From: Apostichopus japonicus
Lineage: Eukaryota; Echinodermata; Holothuroidea; Aspidochirotida; Stichopodidae
NCBI RefSeq assembly: GCF_037975245.1
Contig: NC_092568.1
Location: forward strand, 9,003,001-9,067,000
Reading direction: 5' to 3'
DNA: 64,000 bases
The notes under the pieces were generated by a model. That model did not search any database and was not told where the DNA came from. It saw only the letters and a program-made list of their open reading frames with translations. The number at the start of each line of letters is the position of its first letter. Within the stretch, counting starts at the first letter, position 1. Both the position numbers and the translations under genes were made by a program. Below are positions 49,425-62,225 of this stretch, one piece after another.

Positions 49425-49531
49425 TTCAAGCCCGAGAAGTGCCGTTTCCGGTGATCTGGGGGGTTTCAAAACAAGAAATTTTCTTGTACGCTGCGCGCCA
49501 ACCGATGGTGGCGCTCCGCTTAGATAGTAAT
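49425..49531 (+). repeat. Shared core module, copy 5
   Basis: Contains gaagtgccgtttccggtgat and gcgccaaccgatggtggcgc, directly inside the right end of the 47464-49570 element. Confidence 0.85.
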
Positions 49532-49575
49532 TCGCGCCCCCCGGGTTTGAAAATCCTGGATACGCGCCTGACAAG

Positions 49576-50930
49576 CTTACTCTTACTCTGTCAGCGATAT
49601 TTTGTCATACTTATCTCTGACAAGGAGATATGATTGTGAGATGGCAGAATTTCTATCATTAATGTTTAATGTCTTCATAAATCATAACGCAATTCTAGAA
49701 CTAGGCCAGGCTAAATTCATTGGTTACTACGAAGAGGATAATGTTTTGTGGAGCGGGTGGGGGGGGGGGAGGGGGGATGGGGAGAAGCGGAAGTCCAAGT
49801 ATATAACAGTTCCCTGCTTGATGGTGACGAGATGGTGCTTCGACTAGACAAAGAAAACAAAACGGCTTCTTGATGAGCCGTTGGGGATAGAAGCTAATAG
49901 CCGGAACGCCATGGGGAAGACACAAAAACGGCTTATAACCATCACACATTCCCGGTTGACATACATATCCGTTCTTTGGAACATTTTTCTCTCTTCATAT
50001 CTTAATATCTTTCAAACTGTTGGTGATTGAAACCCTAGTCGCACGGCGAAAAGTCCCTTGGAGGATTTTTTGAGTCACATACCGTTGCGTTCATGTCAAG
50101 ATATCAGAGGTGCCCAAGAGGTAGACGCTTTTTATAGAAAACATACACGGTATTAAATGACACTCTTTTATTGATAATGTCTTATCGCAAAGTATGCTCA
50201 ATATAAGATTTGTTAAATATTACTAATAATTTTATAATTACTTGCAGTCACCGGTTAAATTTATTTTACCACCCTAATGTTGATATGGGGGAGGGGAGGG
50301 AGATGTTGTCCTGGGCGATTGATTTGGGTAAAGTGATGGATCACGAAATGTCTAAAGGAGGGAGAAGAAAAAGCGAATTGTTGAAGGTTTATTAGTGAGT
50401 GAACATTATTTGACCTTTTTGTAGTATTTCGAAATAATTCTGATGACTTTAAATCATGAAGGCTTACATGAAGCGGCGGTTTGATAGTTATTGGTGCTGA
50501 TGTTTATTTTTGACGAGCTTTTTTTTGTACCTCATCACATTTTATTTTTAGAATAAAGATAGGATCTTTTACAGACAATTTACATAGACGCTTAAAGGTA
50601 TTTAAAATTTATGCTGCAATTTCAGGTAATGCTCTGCTTCAGAATTTCCTCGTCTTGTTTCGCTGCTGATATAGCATAATTTCAATATTGTTCATTTTAT
50701 TTAAATTGGTGTATTGTATAATAATTCTATCAGTGTGGGCGGGGTGTGAGGGGCTGGTTCCCCCCCCCCCCCCACCTCAATCATAAGTCGTGGGATTTTT
50801 GTACCTGAAGTCTGGGAAGACTTTGACCACTCCTTCGAGACCAGAGCGCTATCCGGGGGGGGGGGGTGAGGTGGCATACCCCCTATTTTTTTGCAACGTC
50901 CACACAAAAATTATTATATATTATAAATAT

Positions 50931-50961
<31 letters not shown>

Positions 50962-52237
50962 CTACACACACATATATATATATATATATATATTTATATA
51001 TTTATAAATAATTTATATAGAAATTAATAAAGTTTTCACACATAAAGTAGTTCAATGTATTTTAACATACTCATGCAAAAAACTTGAAAAGAAAACTAAA
51101 CAATATACCAAGGCATATTATACTCGTCTGATTTAGTAGCTGAGTGAAAGTGACATCTGTAAAGTCCCCCTGCCCCATCCACAAATCTCTCAACAGTACG
51201 AAAATTGTTATTACATCACAAATTCACCTTCCGACGTAAATAGTGGACCAAAATCAATACAACCCCCCCCCCCCCCCTCCAAAAAGAAAGGGCATTCGGA
51301 GTACTTATTTTAACATATATAAGTTTATCCCATTCATAGACATCTCAGTGTGCAGTGTTCTATTGAGTATGCGGCCCATCCGTGGTTTCAATTTTGGAAG
51401 CAGCATGCTGTGACGTCACAACCATGGTCGCGGTGCTAAAGTTGGGGGAGATGGGTGGAAAGATTTTCAAATGACAATTTCTTTCAACCTGTCACTCATA
51501 TGAGCATATGCTTTGGTGTTGTTTTTTACTTTGGTTAGCCTATCAAGTCTATATCAACACCGCCCCACCCCCCATTTTCCCTCCCTCCTCTTTTTAAACA
51601 GTACGAACATGGTTATGACGTCACCGATTCTCCATGTCAGGACTGCTCAAGTTATCACGAATGCCTCTTTCACTGGGTACTTTGCTGAATATTCTATCTA
51701 AAAGAACCTCTGAACTATTCTTTAGTTTGCTCAGCACTCTTTCATCAAATTGTTGTTACCTGTTAATAAAGTGATAAATTTAATGACGTTCCAATCATTT
51801 CTGTGAACGGCGTTGCAGCTATATAATGCACACATGGGGATAAACCAGCTTAGCTACGATTTAGATGAAATATCTCTCAACAGCTGTCCTCGATCGGTTA
51901 CTGCCTCTCACATCGGACGATTTGATACGGATTATTGCACTCACTTTTTCGACTTTTTGCTATTTGAAGTTAATTTCATCATTCCTCGCCAATGACTATA
52001 TAATCAAGAACAAAATAAACCCAAAAGCACGTGCAAAAATCCCTCAATTAGACCGTCAAGGTCCCTCTTTATTAAGCCAATGACCGAATCATATATTATA
52101 CGGTCTGAATAATATATAGAATTATATTACATATATATATATCCATCCATCATGTATTTATTTTCAAGCACTATAGCAAAATCATGACTACCGTATATAT
52201 ATGTGACATGGGTTATGTGGGGCTTTCAACATATACC
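49576..52237. other. No gene seen; microsatellites
   Basis: AT-rich with several G- or C-runs and a TA/CA microsatellite block at about 50928-51010. No homology recognised. Confidence 0.45.
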
Positions 52238-53140
52238 CATAGGCGTAGGAGGCGGGGGGGGGGGACTGCAGCCCCCAACCAAATATTTTTGTGAAAATTC
52301 GGGCAATATGCTGAGAATTTTTTCGGGCACCTACTGAAAGAAAAACAAATTGCATTGAATTTTTAGAACCAATATTTTACAAAGACTTCAGTTATGATTT
52401 TAATGATTTTAATGACCATTTCAAATTATAGGCTATGTTGAAAAACAAATAGTTTAAGATATATATAGTCCAAAATAAATTTGCCCTCGACCTCAAAAAA
52501 TAGAAAGAAAGTAATTGTGTCAGTATTTTTTAAATGTTTGAAATTTTTCAAGTTTTTAGAACCAATATTTTTACAAAGATTTCAGTTATGATTTTAATGA
52601 TTTTAATGATAATTTCAAATTATATGTTGAAAAAAAAACAAATAGTCTACGGAATAGTCAAAAATAAATTTGTCCTCGACCTAAAAAAAAATAGAAAGAA
52701 AGTAATTGTGTCAGTATTTTTTTTAAATGTTTGAAATTTGTCAAGTTTTTAGAACCAATATTTTACAAAGATTTCAGTTATGATTTTAATGATATTTTCA
52801 AATTATATGTTGAAAAACAAATAGTTCAAGATATAGTCCAAAATAAATTTGTCCTCGACCTAAAAAAAATAGAAAGAAAGTAATTGTGTCAGTATTTTTT
52901 TTAAATGTTTGAAATTTGTCAAGTTTTTAGAACCAATATTTTACAAGATTTCAGTTATGATTTTAAATTATTAATTTCAAATTATATGTTGAAGAAACAA
53001 ATAGTTTACGATGTAGTCTCAAACAAATTTGTCCTCGAACTAAAAAAACAAAGAAAGAAAGAAAATGTGTCAGTATTTCTCTAAAGGTTTGAAATTTGGT
53101 CAAGTTTTCAGAACCAATATTTTACAAAGATTTTAAGCGG
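52238..53140. mobile_element. Partial hAT-like element with ~185-bp tandem array
   Basis: Opens with cataggcgtaggaggcgggg, the terminus type of the 15638 element, followed by similar aattcgggca sequence. From about 52361 a unit of about 185 bp (marker blocks ttagaaccaatattttacaa, cagttatgattttaa, aataaatttg, tcctcgacct, taattgtgtcagta) is repeated four times with a fifth start. No matching right terminus was found. Confidence 0.75.
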
Positions 53141-54047
53141 CGCCTTTGGTACTTCATCAAAAATACACAGCTGTCTTACGAGTTCCGACAGATCTTTGTT
53201 TTTCATTTCGCTGTATCTATATAACAAATATTGAACTTCATTTTTTTTCTCCTTATATATATTTTTTGGGGGGGTAAATTTCATTTTCATAGAGGTCTGA
53301 TCAAAGATGAATATGATCTACTTACGAAAGTTTCTTTATTAGTTTTTTTTTCAATTACACGAATTCGGAAAAAATATATTAAAGATATCTAGATATGTAT
53401 ATAGAATATGTATATATACATAGACTATTTTGAAGAAATAATACTCCTAAAAAATTACCGATCGCCATTAAAATTATAGATTAAAAAAAAAACACCCAGA
53501 TATGAAATACTGTCAAGCTTTTCTCTTTGAAGTGTTTATCTCAGGTCGTACGGTGCCTCAAGGGTCGAAATTTCGTGAGTTCCTCTTTAGCTGAAAAACA
53601 ACTTTGGTATTAAATGTAGGCCGCGGTTTGTTAGGCAGCTTCAATTTACAGGGAGGAGGCAAACATAAAACGGCATTTGCTGTAAGACTCTACAAAGTAA
53701 GTTAAAACAGGAAGAAGTCAGATATAATATAATAACAAGGTTGTGAAAAGAAAAACAATTTTGTAAATCAAGAATGTTTGTCGAAAGGGATATTGTCACA
53801 TTTTGCAACGTACACGCAGGCAGTAGTATATATGATGAAGCGAAATTTGACGGGTTTCACCAGGTTTACGATTTCCCCTTCTCGTGTTTAATTCAAACAT
53901 CCGTTGAGCTCCGCGGAGGCAACGAGCTATTTGTAGAGCCAGAAATTCGCAGCCAGGCCGCATAAAGGTTATGTAGTATAGAGTTTATCATTTTACTTGT
54001 GATTGGGTGGGTGATGGGTAAGGACGGATAATATACTGGGCCCTTTT
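53141..54047. other. No gene seen
   Basis: AT-rich; a 63-codon ORF at 53774-53965 has no recognised homology. Confidence 0.4.
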
Positions 54048-54351
54048 CAGGGGCGGATCCAGGGGGGGGGCCGACCCGGCCCCGGCCCCCCCTTTTTGGA
54101 AATCAGTTGCGTTTTTTTATGTGGGAGTACTTTAAATTCCTAATAGGCATAACTTGGTGAAAGAAAAGCCTAATATATATCCAGCTGCTCTTCCCTGAAA
54201 CGCGATCGTTTTTATTCCAAATTTGAAACTAAGGCAATTATCAGGCCTACGCGACATCACGTATTAATTAGATACGGCTCAGTACTATAGTGCTGACTAT
54301 TACTGTCAGGGAAAATCAATGCACAGTTAGCAAGTATATCATAATTATCTG

Positions 54352-54433
54352 AATGAAACGGGGTGTAGGCGGTTTTACACTATCTAACGCAACGTAGTCG
54401 CCAAGAACCTGAAGTATTTTTAAGGGAGGGCCC
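54352..54433 (+). repeat. Left arm of a long inverted repeat
   Basis: About 82 bp (blocks ggtgtaggcggttttacac, tatctaacgcaacgtagtcg, ccaagaacctgaagtattt), nearly identical to the complement of 56209-56291. A 19-bp sequence at 54332-54350 just outside it recurs in direct orientation at 56295-56313. Confidence 0.93.
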
Positions 54434-54845
54434 AAGGAACATGAACTTATAGCATGCTCCTCGTGGTGAAACATAATTGCACCTATTAGGTGAATTGAGT
54501 GTACTGTTAATAGTAGGAGAGACTAGTGTAGGTTCTTATGACCAACTAGACCGGTTTCTGCTCTCAAACTTTATAGGAGGAGCTTCATCAGTAGTAGCCT
54601 TTGAATATTTTATATTCGGCCTGGGCGTCTCGTTCTCAAAATGCATCTATTTTCTGTGCACGACTTTTTATGGACTCATAGTGCAGCTATAAGAGCATCT
54701 AAAAGAGCTTCGTGTGAACCTTGAGTGTCAGCTGATTCTTCGTTAGTATGAAACCTTGAGTTAACAAGTAAACCTTTGAGATTTTGGGCCCTTTTGTATA
54801 GGCTAGAATCGGTTCTTTTGGAAACAGTTTGGATAATTCCGCGTG

Positions 54846-56138
54846 CAGGGGCGTAGCGAGCGGGGGGGGGGGTGGGTAGTGTATATAATAATTTGGTCGC
54901 TGTCGGCAAATTTTGGGTCTGTCGGCAAAAGGAGAAAAGGTGAAGAGAGCGGAAGGGGAAGAAAGAAGGAAAGCTGAATAGAGAAAAGGAGAACGGAGCT
55001 TCTTTATCGGTTATTTCGATTTTCCAGTTCTTCATCTGATAAACTCATTCACCAATCCAATCACCCGACGCCTGCAAGTTAAAAACCTCTCGGCAAATAA
55101 CTGATAATGTCACGGCCGTCAGTATAGCTACTGTAGCCAGGCTCAGCTAAGCGAGTGCCAGAATCGCTGGCAACTCAGTGAAAGAAATTGAAATAAAGGC
55201 TTCTGTATAGGCCGCGGCGTAGCCCATGAGTCGTGCTATCGTGTGCAACGTGTTGTTATTATCCTCTGTTCAGAATGACGTCATAGCAGATGTCATTCGT
55301 TCTCCGTGGAAAACTTAAGGGCACGGCTCACGAATTGTACACAATTTTTAACGTTTCTCGCTTGTATATCAATGAATGTTGTTATTTCTCATTACCGGAA
55401 AGTTTTCTGAACATTTTCATCACGAAGTTTCACTATTTCAACGATCGGTGAAAGAGAAAACACAGTTCGATAATTGGTCCCAATTAATTCTTCTTCTGCC
55501 GACTGCCATAAAAATAATATCGAAATGGAAATTCTACGGTGCCAAATTTGACATAAAATATGCACCAGATTGCATCTAAGGACGTTTCAAAACTAAAAAT
55601 TTTCCAAAGGGGAGGGGGACACCCCCTCCCCTTAGACCCCTCCCCCATTTCAGTCACCACTTCTAGATCCGTCAGCAAATCAAATTTGACTTAAAATATG
55701 CACCAGATTGCATCTAAGGACGTTTCAAAACTAAAAATATTTCCAATGGGAAGGGGGTCACCCCCTCCCCTTAGTCCCCTCCCCCATTTCAGTCACCACT
55801 TCCAGATCCGTCGGCAAATCAAATTTGAATTAAAATATGCACCAGATTGCATCTAACGACGTTTCAAAACTAAAAATTTTCCAAAGGGGAGGGGGACACC
55901 CCCTCCCCTTAGACCCCTCCCCCATTTCAGTCACCACTTCCAGATCCGTCGGCAAATCAAATTTGACTTAAAATATGCACCAGATTGCATCTAAGGAAGT
56001 TTCAAAACTAAAAAATTTCCAAAGGGAAGGGGGCACCCCCTCCCCTTAGACCCCTCCCCCATTTCAGTCACCACTTCCAGATCCGTCGGCAAATCAAATT
56101 CTCCACGCCCCCAACAAAAACCCCTTCGCTACGCCCTG
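54846..56138. mobile_element. Nested element with CAGGGGCGTAGCGAG-type ends
   Basis: Left terminus caggggcgtagcgag and right terminus cttcgctacgccctg are imperfect inverted repeats. Inside are a G-run, a purine-rich stretch (about 54929-54998) and a ~140-bp tandem array. No target duplication is seen. Confidence 0.75.
55543..56103. repeat. ~140-bp tandem array, four copies
   Basis: Units carry aaatatgcaccagattgcat, cgtttcaaaactaaaaa, a ggggagggggacaccccctc-type hairpin and cagtcaccacttc, agatccgtc. Copies differ by few substitutions, so the array is young. Confidence 0.95.
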
Positions 56139-56208
56139 AATAGGAAGCAAGAAATAGTCCACAAATTCCGATATTTTTTCGGTCGGTGATCCGTTTCCGC
56201 TTATTATC

Positions 56209-56291
56209 GGGCCCTCCTTTAAAAATACTTCAGGTTCTTGGCGACTACGTTGCGTTAGATAGTGTAAAACCGCCTACACCCCCCTTTCATT
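56209..56291 (-). repeat. Right arm of the long inverted repeat
   Basis: Complement of 54352-54433 with a few mismatches and indels. It is followed at 56295-56313 by the direct 19-bp repeat seen outside the left arm. Confidence 0.93.
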
Positions 56292-56676
56292 AATAAGTAT
56301 ATCATAATTATCTCATTGAACATATCTTGTTTTATGTTTTTTCTTGGGGTGAATCTGGCGTCATAATTTTCGCGCAAAAGAAAAAACGAATCGACGCAAT
56401 AATAGTGTATGCATTGTACATGCACTGTTGAGCGTTCTTAAATATGTGTCTATCGAGAAAAATATGTGCACAAAAAAGCGTGTCTGCAACGTTTCTGGTT
56501 TTTCTAGTTTTTGGCGAAATGTTTCACCATTTTGCATCTAAGCACTCACAATTAACCAAAAATTTCCAAGGGGGAGGGGGCCCCTCCCCTAGACCCCTCC
56601 CCCAGGACGCAGATTACTAAAGTGCTACCATCGGGATGTCGGCCCCCCCTTTCTCAAAATCCTGGATCCGCCCCTG

Positions 56677-57878
56677 CTTTTTAGTTCTTTGACTGGGCGC
56701 CATTGGTCGTGGCTCACCGTATGACTGTGCAGGTATTCTTTGATTGGTCAAGACCTTCACACATTGTATGTACGGATTGTCCACGAGGGTTACCTGTGGA
56801 TCACCCGACACCTACGCTGCCCGAGACCTTCGGATTGCCAGACACCTGCTCTGTTCCAGCCTGGATTACCCACCCCCCCCCCCCTTGCGCTGCGGGATAG
56901 TTGGGCTGCTACAGTCAAGAATGGTGCCCGACGTTAAGGCGCGGCTATGTGTTACATATATCTATGTACATTATATAAACTAGTGTAAAGAACGAGATGA
57001 GAAATATCCTTGTTAACCTTATGCTTTCGATGTCTGCTGTCCGGTTTTGAGTTTGACCATGCCCACTCTTATCTTCCCCGCCCCTTCGGTTGGTTCCGGG
57101 ACAGGGAGTTCCCCATCCCTGGACGTTGGCAGCGTTTCAATACATATAGTAGGAGTGATCAACTACCATATGTTTTCAATTATTTGTCAATGTATTGCCG
57201 TTTTGATGTACTTTTTATTTAAATTAAATCGTGTATATTCGAGATTTAAAAATATATTTAAAACAAATTCAGCCGTGCAGTAAAAGTCATTCACGCGGCT
57301 CGCTCGTGTTCATATTTTTTCTTTGTTAGTCAATACATGGAATGGGAAAAGAGAATTGTTTTCATTCAAAGGAGGGGGGCTATGGTCTGTTGGGTTGGGT
57401 CGTGAGGGATTGCTATCGGTTATTTGTCTCTGTCGTATTGTCGTGTATGGGCTATATATTTCGTCTCCGATATACATCGACGGAAGTAGACGGATGGAGG
57501 GGTTTATATGGAGTAGTAGACGGATGGAGCTATTCGGTGTCTGAACGGCGCCGATTAATCTAGTTTGTGTGTGCAGTATCATTAAACATACCGCCATACT
57601 ATACAGTATACGGTAGTGTCTTGTCAACCCACAGTCATGCTATATGATAATGCAGTACAGTACTGTGCATGTATCATATACATTAAATGCATAGAAAGTA
57701 CGTATTATAATATATAAACTGGCAAAACTAGTGTTGTGTTCCGGTATCCGATCAACTAAATCATTTACGTTTGGCGAAATATATTGTGTCTTATTTCAAC
57801 ATTCCCTGTATGTAGTTCTATTGACGATTAGCCATTATAGCGTGATACATATATATAGCACCCGATACACATAGAGAA
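56677..57878. other. No gene seen
   Basis: Several overlapping small ORFs without homology; a C-run at about 56872. Confidence 0.4.
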
Positions 57879-58161
57879 CACAAGTTACTACTGTAAATCT
57901 TACAGTTTTGTACCACAGTAAAAACTGGATCGTGCTATAATACGGTAGCATGTGCTATTATATTATATAGTAAGAACTTAGGATATGTTTAATTCCAACA
58001 AATCCAGTTGTTTGGGATTTGTTGGAATTACAAATATCCTCAGTTCTTACTGTAAACCTAATAGCATATGCTGCCGATTTATCAGATTTATTGTGCACGA
58101 TCCAGTATTAACTGTGGTACAAAATTGTAAGATTTACAGTAGTTACCGTAACCTCTTTGTG
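57879..58161. mobile_element. Long foldback (hairpin) element
   Basis: Arms of about 130 bp fold on a 9-nt loop (58006-58014). The stem includes aattccaacaaatcc, gtaagaact, gatcgtgc and ctgtaaatctta. Termini cacaa/ttgtg. Arms show small indels. It is consistent with a foldback MITE. Confidence 0.92.
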
Positions 58162-58911
58162 AATCGGCTGTATATATATATATCAACGTAACAAACAACG
58201 TGCACGTCTTCCAATAAAACATCAGATATTTAGACTGTTTTTGTTTTTCGTTTTCTTGGTATGTGCGAGGCAGATGTTCATCAACCTCCGAAGCAAACTG
58301 TTAATATTTCATCCAGGATCCTTGATTGGAAAAGAGTAGGAAATGTCAACACGGATTGATTTGGGTAACGAAGTAGGTATGTCAGCCACTCTAGTTTTTT
58401 TTTTGCTTTTCAGTGAGTTAAAGATGCATGTGAGCGGTAATAAACCGACAAGTAGTCTGGGATATTAATAATTAATTATTCTTAACTCCTAAAACTTCGA
58501 AGGAGCTTGATAAATGGATGCCGTCAAGAGGGTTTATGAAGTATAAAGGATAGAGAAAAAAACGTAAACAGGACCTAAATGAGATAATAAGAAAGGAAAT
58601 TTAAAAGGATCAAATAGATGCACTCAGTGTAAATGAAAGCTCTAATTTACAAAGTAAATTTGAGAAGCTACGGAATTTAAAGGTCAGTGATGCATGACAT
58701 GACATGAGAGTGACGTTAGTATAATTTTTGCATATTAATTGTTTTTCAATATAATCACAATAAGAGTATAAATGGGGGTTTTTTTTTGGCGTGAAACTGA
58801 TACGTTTACAAATAAGAAATCCGTATAAGCACGTATACGTGTTAATCACGCACAGACATCTGACTGGGAAAAACAAATAATTTGGAAAGCGCAAAGAGGA
58901 AAATATATATG

Positions 58912-59262
58912 GATGAATATATAGATTAATTAATAACATATATATGCTTAGTTCAGTGGTTCCGCAAGTTCACTTTGTTGTGAGTAAGATACGACTAAGA
59001 AATTTAATTGCAACTAAAAGTTTATACTTTGTAGGAGGGAGATCTTAATTTGGGATAAGTCTTGGACGGATATCTTTAGAGCAAAAGAGCAAACGAGAAG
59101 AAAAATTTCGATGAATATATAAATAAATTAATAGCATATAGGCTTAGTTCAGTGGTCTGCAAGTTAACTTTGTTGTGAGTAAGATGCGACTAAGAAATTT
59201 AATTGCAACTGAAAGTTTATACTTTTTGGGAGAGAGATCTTAATTTGGGATAAGTCTTGGAT
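58912..59262. repeat. Two-copy direct repeat, ~186-bp unit
   Basis: Two close copies sharing gcttagttcagtggt, ctttgttgtgagtaagat, cgactaagaaatttaattgc and gatcttaatttgggataag. Confidence 0.95.
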
Positions 59263-59614
59263 ACCGTTAGGGTAACAAGCGGACCGTTTTATACCTGCGG
59301 AAATTATCAATGGAACGTGGAAAGCCTGTACCCTGAGCCGTAGCTACGGCTCTGGCTTGTACTATATATATACCACTACTAATAAAAACGATAAAACGTT
59401 CCGTTTTGATATCATTGGAAGGCTGCATTTCATGTTTGTCCCTGTCACGTGTTTTAAAGTTAACCAAGAACATCATAATTGTAGATTTTTTCCAGTAATC
59501 TACGGATGCACATGACACCCATATGTTTTCTGATTAATACAAATACGGTTATATCGTAAACATTAACTAAGATCATACATCCTATATTTTCTATTGCTCT
59601 TCGACTCTGCCCCA

Positions 59615-59830
59615 CTGGGCTATGTATATTAGACTCGGTTTTCCAGCCACTTTGTGTAATGAGACTCTGATGTTTAGAGAGTCATTACTCAAAAAGGTGA
59701 AATTGGTATATAAATACAACTGGCACTGGCAGTGGTTGCATGTTGGTAATGCATGGTACCTATCATATCAAAATTTATGAAAATTTATATTTTTTGGTAT
59801 CTTCAGTCATCCTTTGAAATAACTATCTTC
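59615..59830 (+). repeat. SINE-like interspersed repeat, copy 3
   Basis: Blocks ttagactcggttttccagcc, aaatacaac, cctatcatatcaaaa and cagtcatcctt in the same order as copy 1. Confidence 0.55.
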
Positions 59831-61664
59831 TAGAAAAGTTTAAACATATGCACCAGCAGCACCAGACGTATCAACAAGTTCGTCAACTTTTCCACAAAAA
59901 AATTGATGTTCCTGGCTTACGAGAAAAATCTGTCTCACATTAACATTTCTCATCTCAACTCAATCTTACTCTTTTCTATGTTTCTCTTTTCGACCAAAGC
60001 TTCCTTAAGTACTTCATCAAAATTCACGTCGATATCAAGTCACTTATATATCCCCTCCACTCCCCCCCCCCCCCACCCCAGCACGCCCAAACACTATTTG
60101 TAACGTGTCAACATTTCACCGGTCGCTTTCCCTACAATACACTTCACTAACACTTCGTCCATCAGGCAACATTTCCAGACATATTGGCGTCTTTGACCAA
60201 GCATTCCCATAAGTATGATTAAACAAGACCAAAAAAAATGAAAAAGAAGAAATGTCCGACACTTTGTAGTTATAGATCCTGCGATTGGCCTGGAACATTT
60301 GGTTTTCAATTGATATAGTATTATGTTACGGCCCCTTCATATCAACACAGCTGTCTGTTCTACACTTATACTTGAAATTGTAAACACATTCTTTTGCAAA
60401 TTTCCCTTCTTTGATAGAATTCAAAAACACTATTGGTAAACTTAGCTTGGTTTTTTTTTCTTTTTCTAGTCACTTGTGTATGTGTCTAAGTACCCCAAAT
60501 CGACCCCCTCTCAGTTATTATTTTGTTATTGTTTGTTTTTAAGCTTGTTTGGACTACAGTGTCCGCGGGTAAAACTTGTCTTGGGCAGGTCACGGGGGAA
60601 ATCTCAATGGCGACATTAAAAGAGGGAAAAGAAAAAAACATAATTTTTCTTCCGGTTGATATTTCTCAAAGAAGACGACATATGTCCAAACTTAACAAGT
60701 TTAATAATATATTTGGTATCATCAATTATATGGGCCTTGTAAGGTCCGATATGCAATAGAATATAGATTTGCTTCAGAAAGTCGTCAGGTTCGACCAGGG
60801 ATGAAGTCTCACTCCTTGAATATTACAAATTCTCAGTACACTACACCCGTATATATGGATCATAATATCTGTACGATGGTTTCAAGTGTATATACGAGAC
60901 AGTCTTATTCATCTCACACTTTTACAGGGATATTCCGATTACAGACATTGTCAAACTAACGCTATATCTTAAAGAAAAGAAAATATTCCACACTGTTAGA
61001 CTGAAACCCTACCTCAAAATGTTGTTTCTGACTCAAGATATGGCTTATTGAAAGTAAACTATATATTTGACAAAAGTATAATCTCTCCCTTAGGCTTTTT
61101 CAAAAATAAGTGAATAAAAGTATATAGTTGATCTGTAATGTCATTATGAACACGCTCTTCAAAAGACTATACTGTTTATCAAAATGATTATAATAAAGAA
61201 TATTAATAATTTTCTCGTTGATTTATTCTTGAAATGTCATGCATATGGAGTGTTTGCTTAGGCTACCAATGTTATCTGTAATTAAAATTTTCATCTTTCA
61301 TTTTTTTTTTCTCTCACTAGTTTTATTATTTTCTTCTCTTGATTAATAATTTAAATATCAATATAAGGACATTCTTCTCTCCTTTCCTTAATCCCTGTAT
61401 ACCTTTTCGTCATCTCCCATGACATAATGCACCTTTAGGCATCTCTGGAATTCCTTTAAAGGTCAATTGATGATGACGTCAACTTCCCAGTGAAGGCCTA
61501 GAAATGTTAATAATGTTAATCCTTCTTTAATCAAATTTAATAACTCAACCATTTTTTTTTTCGTTTAACACCGTTTGTCATAGCTAAATTTGTAACACAT
61601 AATAATCATGTTATTTTAAAAGGTCATTTAAGTCTTAAAATGTTCTCCCATGGAGTTTTGTGTC

Positions 61665-61865
61665 ACATCTGAGGTATTGACCCAATGATCTAAGTGTTAG
61701 ACTTTATTATCCAGTCGCTTCTTTAATTGACGAGTTTCATCTCAGTTGAAGGTTCATTTCTCAAAACTTATAGGGTTATATAGAAATACAGCATAAAATG
61801 ATAACTATGATTGTAACTGTCCGTATATTAAAATTAAGTTTGTGTTTAAAGTCACCAGTTTAATG
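61665..61865 (+). repeat. SINE-like interspersed repeat, copy 4
   Basis: Blocks gacccaatgatct, gttagact, atccagtcgctt, tatagaaatacagc, attaaaattaag and aaagtcacc in the same order as copy 1. Confidence 0.6.
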
Positions 61866-62129
61866 CATTACTAAACTTGGATCGGTGCCAAGGGATCGAA
61901 CTTAATTATTTAGAAAGTTGCCGGAGATAAATATTTAGGAGTAATGGGTAAATGTATACCACCTAATGTACTTATTTAGCTTGTCTGTCCGATTTATAAA
62001 TATGTAAAAATGTCCATCGATTTACATATGTGTGCCCATTTGTATATATGGGTTCGCTGACCCTGTATGTGTATGCAATTAATTGATGACTTTTGGCGCA
62101 AATTTCATTTTGATATGTTGTTGAAAATT

Positions 62130-62225
62130 AAAACACACTGTTATCAGTCTAACACTTATTGAGTTTTGCTGGACTATGATATATTCAGATTAAAAGTTTG
62201 CATAAAGTCATCATTTTAATCCTAA
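62130..62225 (+). repeat. SINE-like interspersed repeat, partial copy 5
   Basis: Contains gtctaacact, gatatattcagattaaa and cataaagtcatc; only the right part matches clearly. Confidence 0.4.

Larger units (their letters stand above)
47464..49570. mobile_element. hAT-like non-autonomous element, composite
   Basis: Termini caggtgcgtatccagg (47464-47479) and its complement with one mismatch (49555-49570), with acaag directly abutting both ends as a possible 5-bp duplication. It contains a polypurine tract, core modules at about 48001-48116 and 49425-49531, and a nested element at 48507-48881. No transposase. Confidence 0.8.
54048..56676. mobile_element. hAT-like composite element (outer)
   Basis: Termini caggggcggatccagg (54048-54063) and exact complement (56661-56676), followed inward by G/C runs and a shared tcggcc block. 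No clear target duplication remains and no transposase was found. It contains a long inverted repeat and a further nested element. Confidence 0.85.
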
